From Defluviitaleaceae bacterium (GTDB taxonomy: Bacteria > Bacillota > Clostridia > Lachnospirales > WQUN01), in assembly GCA_009783525.1 (NCBI GenBank), contig WRDG01000133.1, forward strand, positions 1 to 6,563: a DNA stretch of 6,563 nucleotides, given 5' to 3'. Both the position numbers and the translations under genes were made by a program. The notes below the pieces were generated by a model. It made no database searches, was not told the DNA's origin, and saw nothing but the letters and a program-made list of their open reading frames with translations. Positions 1 to 6,125 of this stretch are shown in pieces; positions within the stretch are counted from its first letter, which is position 1, and each line of letters opens with the position of its first letter.

Positions 1-169
1 GACAAACACTGAATGTACAATTGTCATTCTGAGCCGCAGGCGAAGAATCTTCAAGACCCTTCGCAAGCTCAGGGAGACAAACACTGAATGTACAATTGTC
101 ATTCTGAGCCGCAGGCGAAGAATCTTCAAGACCCTTCGCAAGCTCAGGGTGACAAACATTGAATGTACA
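1..169. repeat. 75-bp tandem repeat (about 2.25 copies) containing a dispersed palindromic element
   Basis: Copies lie at 1-75 and 76-150, with a partial third at 151-169. Each holds a 58-bp element (22-79 and 97-154) bounded by TGTCATTCTGAGC and GCTCAGGGTGACA, which are near-perfect inverted repeats, with a second inner stem GCGAAG/CTTCGC. A constant 17-bp spacer separates the elements. Copies differ by one base: position 75 is A where 150 is T, which spoils the terminal TGACA. The partial copy has T at 159 where the others have C. The TGTCATTCTGAGC...GAAGAATCT core resembles a palindromic repeat seen scattered through many bacterial genomes, a recollection rather than a search result. The period is a multiple of three, and the array is read in frame by the overlapping minus-strand kinase-like gene. 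The array reaches the window edge, so true copy number is unknown. Confidence 0.9.
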
Positions 170-754
170 TGATGGTGTAATGTAATCCGCGGCGCGGACA
201 TAATCGTAAACCTCATGCCAGCTCCGGTAGTATTGGTAGTATTGCTTTACCGCGTCAACGCCGCTCAAGTTCGCAAAGTTTTTTAATATATCCGGCTTTC
301 TTGCATACAGCCGGCCTTGCAGTTTGCCGAGCTCATACGCGGCCTTCGCGCACATTTCCACTGTCAAATCGTTTCCGGTCGCGCCCTCCGCGTATTCTGT
401 CCATGCCTGCCATTGATCTTCCGCTTCATTCATTTCCGCATGGAAACATTCGGGCCAGCGCAGCTTGCCGTCAAAAAAATTTTCAAAACCGGATTTATAA
501 AAATCGTATTCGCGCCGCCAAGAGCCGGGGTCGTTGTAACGCTCCCATTTTTTTTGCGTCTTTAATACAACTTTAAACGGCAAGATTTTGCCGCAATCCG
601 TTTTTGCGTCCCCGCTTATGAGCGAGACGTCGCCCACCGTTCCGCCGTGCAGCTTTGAAACGGAAAAATCCTTGACTATTATTTCGGCGCGGAGCATTTT
701 GGTCAAAACATTTATAAGCTTGTCATGTGAAAAATTTACGTCATCTGTTTGCAA
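1..754 (-). CDS. Aminoglycoside-phosphotransferase-family (kinase-fold) protein, partial, with an in-frame repeat insertion
   Basis: The frame is open from a TTG at 754 to the left edge (251 codons, no stop), so the C-terminus lies outside. Seen: a glycine-rich loop SKLHGGTVGDVSL (residues 33-45), a likely ATP-binding lysine in KVVLK (about 65), WRREYDFY with a candidate helix-C glutamate (82), a hinge-like WTEYAEG (118-124), and AAYELGKLQGRLY (138-150). This order fits the N-lobe, hinge and first C-lobe helices of the APH/choline kinase fold, whose members phosphorylate small molecules in the cytoplasm. The substrate cannot be told. The catalytic HxD loop and the DxD-type metal site should follow but are not in the window. 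From residue 196 the protein becomes two copies of a 25-residue repeat (CHPELAKGLEDSSPAAQNDN and relatives) encoded by the DNA repeat. TTG is chosen because AAAGGAA lies 6 nt upstream, an in-frame TAA lies just before it, and residues 1-19 look protein-like. The first ATG is at 697. It lies 23 nt after ileS, probably in the same transcript. Resistance activity is not implied. Confidence 0.75.
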   Translation of the reverse strand, partial: MQTDDVNFSHDKLINVLTKMLRAEIIVKDFSVSKLHGGTVGDVSLISGDAKTDCGKILPFKVVLKTQKKWERYNDPGSWRREYDFYKSGFENFFDGKLRWPECFHAEMNEAEDQWQAWTEYAEGATGNDLTVEMCAKAAYELGKLQGRLYARKPDILKNFANLSGVDAVKQYYQYYRSWHEVYDYVRAADYITPSCTFNVCHPELAKGLEDSSPAAQNDNCTFSVCLPELAKGLEDSSPAAQNDNCTFSVC

Positions 755-760
755 TTAAAA

Positions 761-767
761 TTCCTTT
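761..767 (-). promoter_or_regulatory. Ribosome binding site fixing the TTG start of the kinase-like gene
   Basis: The minus strand reads AAAGGAA, then TTTTAA, then TTG at 754. This spacing is good, and no comparable site precedes the first ATG at 697. It lies within the 23-nt gap after ileS, which supports translation from a shared message. Confidence 0.6.
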
Positions 768-777
768 CGGTTCGGCT

Positions 778-3700
778 TTAGCGCAGCACCCAAAGAGAAA
801 CCGTTTCGCCGTTGATGTTCCATTCTTTTTTATAAGCCGCAGCTGGCGCTTCCGCCTGCGAAATATTTTCCGCCAAAATTTCCGACGAGATAAGCGCGGC
901 GTTGCGCTCAAACACGCCCGCAATATTTTCGTTGCCGATATGCCCCGCGCTTATGCGGTCGGTCACTTCAAAGCCCGCTTCTTTGCGCATGGTTTGCAAC
1001 TTGCTTACGAGCTCGCGCACGAAGCCTTCTTCTATAAGCTCGGGCGTGAGGCGGATGTCGAGCACGACGCCCGCGTCGCGGTCAGTCTGCGCAGAAAACC
1101 CTTCTTTGTGGATCGTTTCGGTAAGCACGTCTTCTGCCGCCAAAACGATTTCTTCCCCGTCGATAAAAAACGAATAGTCGCCTTTTTTTAGGCGGCTTGT
1201 CACGGCCTCCGCGTGCGCGGCCAAGTGTTCCGCAATTTTTGGTACGAGCTTGCCGTAGCGCGGGCCCAGCGTTTTTAACTGCGGCTTGCATTTGAACGAC
1301 GAATAAGCGCTCACATCGTCGGTGTGCGTCAATTTTTTTATGTTCAGCTCGTCTAAAATAATTTCGGCGAACTGCGGAGAAAAATCGCCGCCGTTTATTT
1401 TTACCAAAATTTCAGGCAGGGGCTGGCGGTTTTTTACGGCCGCCGCGTTTCGCGCGGCGCGTCCCTGCGCGACCACGCGCTGTGCGCGTTCCATGTCCGC
1501 TTCGAGCGGCTTGTCTGTCGCGCCTGCGTCTGCCGCAGGATAGTCGCACAGATGGACGCTTGCGGGGGCGTTAGGGTCGATTTTTGCAACAAGGTTTTGA
1601 TAAATTAATTCCGTCACGAACGGCACGAAGGGCGCGGCAAGCTTTGCGACCGTAACGAGCGTTTCGTGCAGCGTTAAAAAAGCGTCCGCTTTGTCACGCG
1701 GCATTCCGGCGCACCAAAAACGTTCGCGGCATCGGCGTACATACCAGTTGCTGAGTTCGTCGGTAAAAACGAGCAGCGCCCGCGAAGGTTCGGTCAGCTC
1801 GTATTTTTCCAAACATGAATCGACCTGCTCCGTCAATGTGTTGAGCCGCGACAGTATCCAGCGGTCCATTACGGGCAGGTTTTCGCGCGAAGATTTTTCA
1901 AATCCGTACGGATTGAAGCCGTCGATCTCGGCGTAAAGCACGTAAAAAGCGTATGTGTTCCACAGAGTGCCCAAAAACTTGCGGCTCGCTTCCTCTACGA
2001 CCGTGTCCGCGTATTTGCTTGGCAGCCACGGCGCGGAGTTTACGAAAAAATACCAACGCACGGCGTCCGCGCCGTGCTTTGCGAGCTGCTCCATCGGGTC
2101 GATGACATTGCCCAGGTGTTTGCTCATCTTTTGGCCGTCGATGTCCTGCACATGGCCCAGCACGATGCAGTTTTTAAACGGCGAGCGCCCGAATATTATC
2201 GTCGATTCCGCCATAAGCGAATAAAACCAGCCGCGGGTTTGGTCGACCGCCTCGGATATAAAATCTGCGGGAAAATTTTGCTCGAACAGATCCGCGTTTT
2301 CAAAAGGGTAGTGCCACTGGGCAAACGGCATCGCTCCCGCGTCGAACCAGCAGTCGATCACTTCGGGTACGCGTGTCATTTCGCCGCCGCACTTGGGGCA
2401 TGCGAGTTTCACTTCGTCGATGTACGGCTTATGAAACTCCAGATCTGACGGCACGCTGCGGCCCATTTCGCGCAGCTCTTTCTCGCTGCCGATGCAGTGC
2501 GCGTAACCGCAGGGACATTCCCAAACGGGCAGCGGAGTGCCCCAGTAACGTTCGCGGCTCACGCTCCAGTCGATCACGTTTTCCAAAAAATTTCCGAAGC
2601 GTCCGGTCCTTATGTTGTCGGGCAGCCAGTTTACTGTGTTGTTGTTTGCGACGAGAGCATCGCGCATGGCGGTAACCCGTATGAACCACGCTTCTCTCGC
2701 GTAATAAATTAGCGGCGTGTCGCAACGCCAGCAGTGCGGGTAATTATGTTCGTAGACGGATTCTTTAAACAGGAGGCCGTCTTTTTTTAACTGCGAAAGT
2801 ATATGGGGATCGGCTTCTTTTACAGTAAGGCCGTCCCACGCCGCGCCCGTCGCGGTGAACCGTCCCTGTTCGTCCACGAGCTGCACGAACGCGAGGCCGT
2901 TTGCCTTGCCCACGCGCGAGTCGTCTTCGCCGAATGCGGGCGCGATATGCACGATGCCCGAACCGTCCGCGAGGGTTACATAGTCGTCCGCCACGATCGC
3001 GCAGTACAGGCCGTCCGGAGTTTCGTCACGCGGGAACAGCGGCTCGTATTTTTTTCCGGCAAGGGCCGCGCCCTTAAAAGTTTCGACCGCGCTGCAGCCC
3101 GGGAAAATCCCTTCAGCCAAACCGCCCGCCAAAATAAAATATTCGCCGCCGATCAAAACGCGGACATAATCTTCCCGCGCGTTAACGCAAAGCGCGACGT
3201 TTGACGGAAGCGTCCAGGGCGTTGTCGTCCACGCGAGGTAATATGTCAAGGGGTCTTCTTTTGAACGGAACTTGACGATTGCGGAAACGTCCTTCACGTC
3301 CTTATAACCCTGCGCCACTTCGTGGCTCGACAGCGGCGTCCCGCAGCGCGGGCAATACGGCACGACGCGGTGCCCTTTATATATAAGCCCCTTCTTCCAC
3401 ATTTCAGAAAGCGCCCACCAAACAGATTCGATGTATCCGTTATGGTATGTCACATACGGGTCGTCCATGTCCGCCCAAAAGCCCACGCGCTCGCTCATCT
3501 CGCGCCATTGGCCTTCGTAAAGCCAAACGCTCTCTTTGCATTGTTTTATGAACGGCTCGATGCCGTAGCGTTCGATGTCCGGCTTGCCGTTTATCTCAAG
3601 CTTTTTTTCGACTTCAAGCTCGACCGGCAGGCCGTGAGTGTCCCAGCCGGCCTTGCGTAAAACATAAAAACCCTTCATGGCCTTGTAGCGCGGGATGCAG

Positions 3701-3909
3701 TCTTTAACGGCCCGCGTGATTATGTGCCCGATGTGCGGCTTGCCGTTCGCGGTCGGCGGCCCGTCGTAAAACGTGAACACGGGGCCGCCTTTGCGCTGTT
3801 CGATGCTTTTGCCGAAAATATTTTTTTCGTTCCAAAAATTTAGTACCTCATGCTCGCGCCCGGCAAAGTCCGGGCCGGTATCGACCTTATCGTACATATT
3901 GTTTGCCAT
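778..3909 (-). CDS. ileS: Isoleucyl-tRNA synthetase, eukaryal-type (IleS2)
   Basis: A full-length class I synthetase of 1043 residues that charges tRNA-Ile with isoleucine in the cytoplasm. Seen: HIGH at 59-62 in PPTANGKPHIGH; GWDTHGLPVE at 88-97; the CP1 editing domain with AWTTTPWTLPSN (226-237) and HIAPAFGEDD (321-330); metal cysteine pairs CPRC (186-189) with CWRC (393-396), and CPC (465-467) with CPKC (504-507); SVSRERYWGTPLPVW (449-463); KMSKH at 594-598, a variant of KMSKS; and the anticodon-binding helix LSNWYVRR...RFW (719-732). The C-terminus ends in a short LWVLR and lacks the Cys-rich zinc finger of E. coli-type IleS1. With the sequence style, this marks the IleS2 group, which often tolerates mupirocin (family knowledge; not shown here). 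ATG at 3909 has GGAA 6 nt upstream, and MANNMYDKVD is a plausible N-terminus. It lies 26 nt after the alpha-galactosidase stop, too close for a T-box leader. A weak GATAAT (3953-3948) within the end of the upstream gene is the only hint of an internal promoter. Confidence 0.97.
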   Translation of the reverse strand: MANNMYDKVDTGPDFAGREHEVLNFWNEKNIFGKSIEQRKGGPVFTFYDGPPTANGKPHIGHIITRAVKDCIPRYKAMKGFYVLRKAGWDTHGLPVELEVEKKLEINGKPDIERYGIEPFIKQCKESVWLYEGQWREMSERVGFWADMDDPYVTYHNGYIESVWWALSEMWKKGLIYKGHRVVPYCPRCGTPLSSHEVAQGYKDVKDVSAIVKFRSKEDPLTYYLAWTTTPWTLPSNVALCVNAREDYVRVLIGGEYFILAGGLAEGIFPGCSAVETFKGAALAGKKYEPLFPRDETPDGLYCAIVADDYVTLADGSGIVHIAPAFGEDDSRVGKANGLAFVQLVDEQGRFTATGAAWDGLTVKEADPHILSQLKKDGLLFKESVYEHNYPHCWRCDTPLIYYAREAWFIRVTAMRDALVANNNTVNWLPDNIRTGRFGNFLENVIDWSVSRERYWGTPLPVWECPCGYAHCIGSEKELREMGRSVPSDLEFHKPYIDEVKLACPKCGGEMTRVPEVIDCWFDAGAMPFAQWHYPFENADLFEQNFPADFISEAVDQTRGWFYSLMAESTIIFGRSPFKNCIVLGHVQDIDGQKMSKHLGNVIDPMEQLAKHGADAVRWYFFVNSAPWLPSKYADTVVEEASRKFLGTLWNTYAFYVLYAEIDGFNPYGFEKSSRENLPVMDRWILSRLNTLTEQVDSCLEKYELTEPSRALLVFTDELSNWYVRRCRERFWCAGMPRDKADAFLTLHETLVTVAKLAAPFVPFVTELIYQNLVAKIDPNAPASVHLCDYPAADAGATDKPLEADMERAQRVVAQGRAARNAAAVKNRQPLPEILVKINGGDFSPQFAEIILDELNIKKLTHTDDVSAYSSFKCKPQLKTLGPRYGKLVPKIAEHLAAHAEAVTSRLKKGDYSFFIDGEEIVLAAEDVLTETIHKEGFSAQTDRDAGVVLDIRLTPELIEEGFVRELVSKLQTMRKEAGFEVTDRISAGHIGNENIAGVFERNAALISSEILAENISQAEAPAAAYKKEWNINGETVSLWVLR

Positions 3910-3935
3910 TTTCGTTCCGCGCCTTTCCGTTCGGT

Positions 3936-5942
3936 TTATTTTTCACGATTATCCTCCGCGCACAGAAACTCCGAAGGAATTTCTTCATTTTTGTAAAACC
4001 ATATCGCGCCGGAACGAGCCGGCTGGCACAGTTCGATTCCGGTTTCCGCCTCTTTGCCCGTAACGGCAAACGTCTCGCCGGTTTCCGCCTGCGTGAACAA
4101 ATAACGAGCGTCTTTTAAAAGCCCGTGCGGCACAATTTTTATGCAGTCTTCTTTGCTTTGCGGGTTCCTCATGCATTGAAGCGCGCCTTCTCCCGTTTCC
4201 GGCCTGTTAAACTGGAACACAGTCCACTTGGAAAAATCTCTGTGGTCGGGGGTGAGCGCGTAGTAGTCGCCGCTTAGCATAAGATCCGCAAATTTTTTCC
4301 ATATGGGCACGTAAATTTTTGCCCGAGCCTCTGTTTCGGGGTTCTTTTGCATTTCGTTAACCACCGTTACCCAAGAAAGCACGCCCATTCCGTTTATCGC
4401 CTTATATCCGTCGTAAGGGGTTTCCGCAGTGGAATCCGAATAGGCGCCGTCCGCGTCCCACGAATTTACGAACCCCCGCGTGTAAGGTATCCATTGGCAA
4501 AGCACGCGCCTAAACGCCTGGTTAATGTGGTGCAGGCCGTAGCCGTAGTCCGTTGGGTGCAGAGGCACGGCTCGGCGCATTGTCTCGAGGTCGTTTCTGC
4601 GTCCGCCGGAGGAGCAGCTGTCTATCCAAAGGCCGGGTATTTCGTTTAATAAAAAATCCCAGTAAGCAAGGTATGCCTGAACATATTGGTTCTCTAACAT
4701 ACCCTCGCGTCCCGGCCCGCTGTTTTCCGTCCAATAAGCAAGCGGCGGGAAGTTAAAGTCCTGCCTGTAGCAGTTAATCCCGCTCTCTTTTATTAGAGAT
4801 GACACGGTTTCGCAAAGCCATTTAAAGCAGTCGGGGTCGGTTATGTTAAGCAAATGGTTTGACGAGTCGCCTTGGCATTTTAAAAGCCACTGCGGCCTTT
4901 CTGTTTCAAGCCATGTGCCGTTTTGGATCCTTTCCGGCTCGAACCAAACGAGAAACTCCATGCCCGCGTCATGCGCCGCGTCGCCGACTGGCTTGAGGCC
5001 GTTCGGGAAACGCGCAGGGTCGGGCTTCCATGTGCCTGTCACCCACCACTCGCTGCCCGGACACGGGTACCAGCCCGCGTCTATCCACCAAAGGTTCGCG
5101 CCCGCGCCGCTTTCTTTCACGAATTTTATCGCTTCGAGCTGGTTCTGTTCGTTTGCGAGCGTAAATTCGAGGCCGCCCGCGTTTTCGCACATGGCGATGC
5201 GCGGGTCGAGTATCCTGCCGTTTTTGCGCGGCGTGACATGGGCGTTCATGAACCGCCGCCAAACATTAATGCCGCGTGCCTCGTCTCCCGCGAACGCTAA
5301 CAGCGTCATGCGCGGCGTGCGGAAAGATTCGCCGGGCTTCAAATATGTGTTGGCGGTTTGCTGCCCCGCTGAAAAAATAAAGCCGTCCGCCTTTCCCTCA
5401 AACGAAGCCGACCACTGTCCCGGCCATCCGATTGCCGCCGCGAAACCGTAACCTTCGCACAGTATTCTGTAATAAGGAAACGCGCCGTCGCTGGGCCGTC
5501 CGCCCGTCGGCGCGTGTTCGAGTTTCGCGCCGTCACGCAAAGCGGTGTATTGCTGCGTGTAGCCGTCCGCGTGATAAAAGTCGCCGTTGCAATGCGCGAC
5601 TGTAGGCGAGGGCTCGCCGAAAAAGCAGTCGGCGGCCTTAACTGACGAAAGCGGAAGCGAATTGCCGCCGCCCGTATTATTGAACCAAACCGTCCACTCC
5701 GCCGCAGGGCAGTCTTTGTATGTAAGGCATTCCGCGTAAAGACACATGTTGTCGTCGAGCTTCCCGATAAAAACCGTTTCGATGATGTTGGCGTCTATAA
5801 TTCGCCGTGAAGCGGACGAATCAAACGGAAAACCCCTGTATGCAACGCCGCCGTACTCATACGATATCGGAAGGTTTTCCGGATTTGAAAAAAACGGCGC
5901 GAAATGTTTGCGCGCCAAATTCATATCGTTGACGTTTATCAT
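3936..5942 (-). CDS. Alpha-galactosidase-like glycoside hydrolase, family GH36 (melibiase)
   Basis: Predicted retaining alpha-galactosidase releasing terminal alpha-galactose from oligosaccharides; there is no signal peptide, so probably cytoplasmic on imported sugars. Residues below count from ATG at 5951 (671 aa). An N-terminal beta-rich domain (about 1-235) precedes a (beta/alpha)8 barrel: WWIDAGWY (288-295), WFEPERI (336-342), YRQDFNF (395-401) with the likely nucleophile D398, and IDSCSSGGRRNDLETMRRAVPL (443-464, the sugar-pocket CxSGG motif) leading to HPTDYG with the likely acid/base D468. A small beta domain (about 575-665) closes the protein. These motifs match the GH36 branch with the RQDFN and SGGRRNDLETLRRAVPL signature; specificity for alpha-galactose over alpha-N-acetylgalactosamine is inferred. 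The start is set at 5942 because AAGGA lies 8 nt upstream of that ATG, whereas the same site directly abuts the ATG at 5951; this gives 668 residues. It is the first gene of the leftward group, behind a promoter with an embedded palindrome. Confidence 0.88.
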   Translation of the reverse strand: MINVNDMNLARKHFAPFFSNPENLPISYEYGGVAYRGFPFDSSASRRIIDANIIETVFIGKLDDNMCLYAECLTYKDCPAAEWTVWFNNTGGGNSLPLSSVKAADCFFGEPSPTVAHCNGDFYHADGYTQQYTALRDGAKLEHAPTGGRPSDGAFPYYRILCEGYGFAAAIGWPGQWSASFEGKADGFIFSAGQQTANTYLKPGESFRTPRMTLLAFAGDEARGINVWRRFMNAHVTPRKNGRILDPRIAMCENAGGLEFTLANEQNQLEAIKFVKESGAGANLWWIDAGWYPCPGSEWWVTGTWKPDPARFPNGLKPVGDAAHDAGMEFLVWFEPERIQNGTWLETERPQWLLKCQGDSSNHLLNITDPDCFKWLCETVSSLIKESGINCYRQDFNFPPLAYWTENSGPGREGMLENQYVQAYLAYWDFLLNEIPGLWIDSCSSGGRRNDLETMRRAVPLHPTDYGYGLHHINQAFRRVLCQWIPYTRGFVNSWDADGAYSDSTAETPYDGYKAINGMGVLSWVTVVNEMQKNPETEARAKIYVPIWKKFADLMLSGDYYALTPDHRDFSKWTVFQFNRPETGEGALQCMRNPQSKEDCIKIVPHGLLKDARYLFTQAETGETFAVTGKEAETGIELCQPARSGAIWFYKNEEIPSEFLCAEDNREK

Positions 5943-5950
5943 TTGAACCA

Positions 5951-5955
5951 TCCTT
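5951..5955 (-). promoter_or_regulatory. Ribosome binding site deciding the alpha-galactosidase start
   Basis: The minus strand reads AAGGATGGTTCAAATG. AAGGA stands 8 nt before the ATG at 5942, an ideal distance, but overlaps or abuts the ATG at 5951. The upstream ATG is therefore unlikely to be the main start. Confidence 0.6.
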
Positions 5956-5977
5956 AATTTTTATTTGTGCTTCGGCA

Positions 5978-6006
5978 AATATGTCACAAATATTTGTACA
6001 AAGCAA
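5978..6006 (-). promoter_or_regulatory. Predicted sigma-70 promoter of the leftward genes
   Basis: On the minus strand a -35 TTGCTT (6006-6001), a 17-bp spacer and a -10 CATATT (5983-5978) precede the alpha-galactosidase. Both hexamers are imperfect (4/6 for the -10). The expected start is near 5971, leaving a leader of about 28 nt. The 12-bp palindrome at 5986-5997 fills the spacer, a usual place for a repressor to block RNA polymerase. Confidence 0.5.
5986..5997. promoter_or_regulatory. Operator-like palindrome 1 (ACAAATATTTGT)
   Basis: A perfect 12-bp palindrome between the -35 and -10 of the leftward promoter. It is directly followed by an overlapping 10-bp palindrome, TTTGTACAAA (5993-6002), so TTTGTA-type half-sites occur three times in a row. 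The same 12 bp recurs at 6096-6107. No regulator gene is in the window; the family that binds it is unknown. Confidence 0.55.
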
Positions 6007-6054
6007 GCGCCGGGAACGGCGGCATATTGATTGGAACGGCAAAAGCGCGAATTG

Positions 6055-6081
6055 AATCGCGTGTTTGACACAACCGCGATT
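6055..6081. repeat. Inverted repeat AATCGCG / CGCGATT flanking the rightward -35
   Basis: Arms at 6055-6061 and 6075-6081 are perfect 7-bp inverted repeats separated by 13 bp that contain the TTGACA hexamer and an inner GTGT-TTG-ACAC. A related CGCGAATT lies at 6046-6053. It could be a second regulator site or a chance structure. Confidence 0.35.
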
Positions 6082-6092
6082 TGTGCTAATAT
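6065..6092 (+). promoter_or_regulatory. Predicted sigma-70 promoter of the amidohydrolase gene
   Basis: A perfect -35 TTGACA (6065-6070), a 16-bp spacer and a -10 TAATAT (6087-6092) point rightward, with an expected start near 6099. That start lies inside palindrome 2, and the leader to the GTG would be about 27 nt. Confidence 0.6.
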
Positions 6093-6094
6093 TT

Positions 6095-6108
6095 TACAAA
6101 TATTTGTA
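6095..6108. promoter_or_regulatory. Operator-like palindrome 2 (TACAAATATTTGTA)
   Basis: A perfect 14-bp palindrome sharing its central 12 bp exactly with palindrome 1, 110 bp away centre to centre. It covers the predicted transcription start of the rightward promoter, so a bound protein should block initiation there. Confidence 0.55.
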
Positions 6109-6111
6109 TAT

Positions 6112-6117
6112 AAGGGG
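6112..6117 (+). promoter_or_regulatory. Ribosome binding site for the GTG start
   Basis: AAGGGG sits 8 nt before GTG at 6126. An in-frame TAA at 6111-6113 rules out any start further upstream, and the next in-frame ATG (6168) has no such site. Confidence 0.65.
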
Positions 6118-6125
6118 CTGGCTTA

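Noticed and set aside
1..169. CRISPR array
   Set aside because: The spacers between the 58-bp elements are the same 17 bp each time; the whole 75-bp unit is a tandem duplication, and no cas gene is present.
301..576. Plus-strand 91-codon frame at the left end
   Set aside because: It is opposite the APH-type N-lobe coding sequence, which has clear kinase-fold motifs and a ribosome site.
755..777. Terminator after ileS
   Set aside because: The 23-nt gap has no GC-rich hairpin with a T-run and holds a ribosome site for the next gene instead.
727..1191. Plus-strand 154-codon reading frame
   Set aside because: It is antisense to the conserved C-terminal part of ileS, has no good ribosome site and shows no recognisable motif.
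2803..3204. Plus-strand 133-codon frame
   Set aside because: It is antisense to the IleS editing domain and its translation has no recognisable motif.
4843..5451. Plus-strand 202-codon reading frame
   Set aside because: It lies opposite the catalytic barrel of the alpha-galactosidase-like gene; its openness follows from that gene's codon use.
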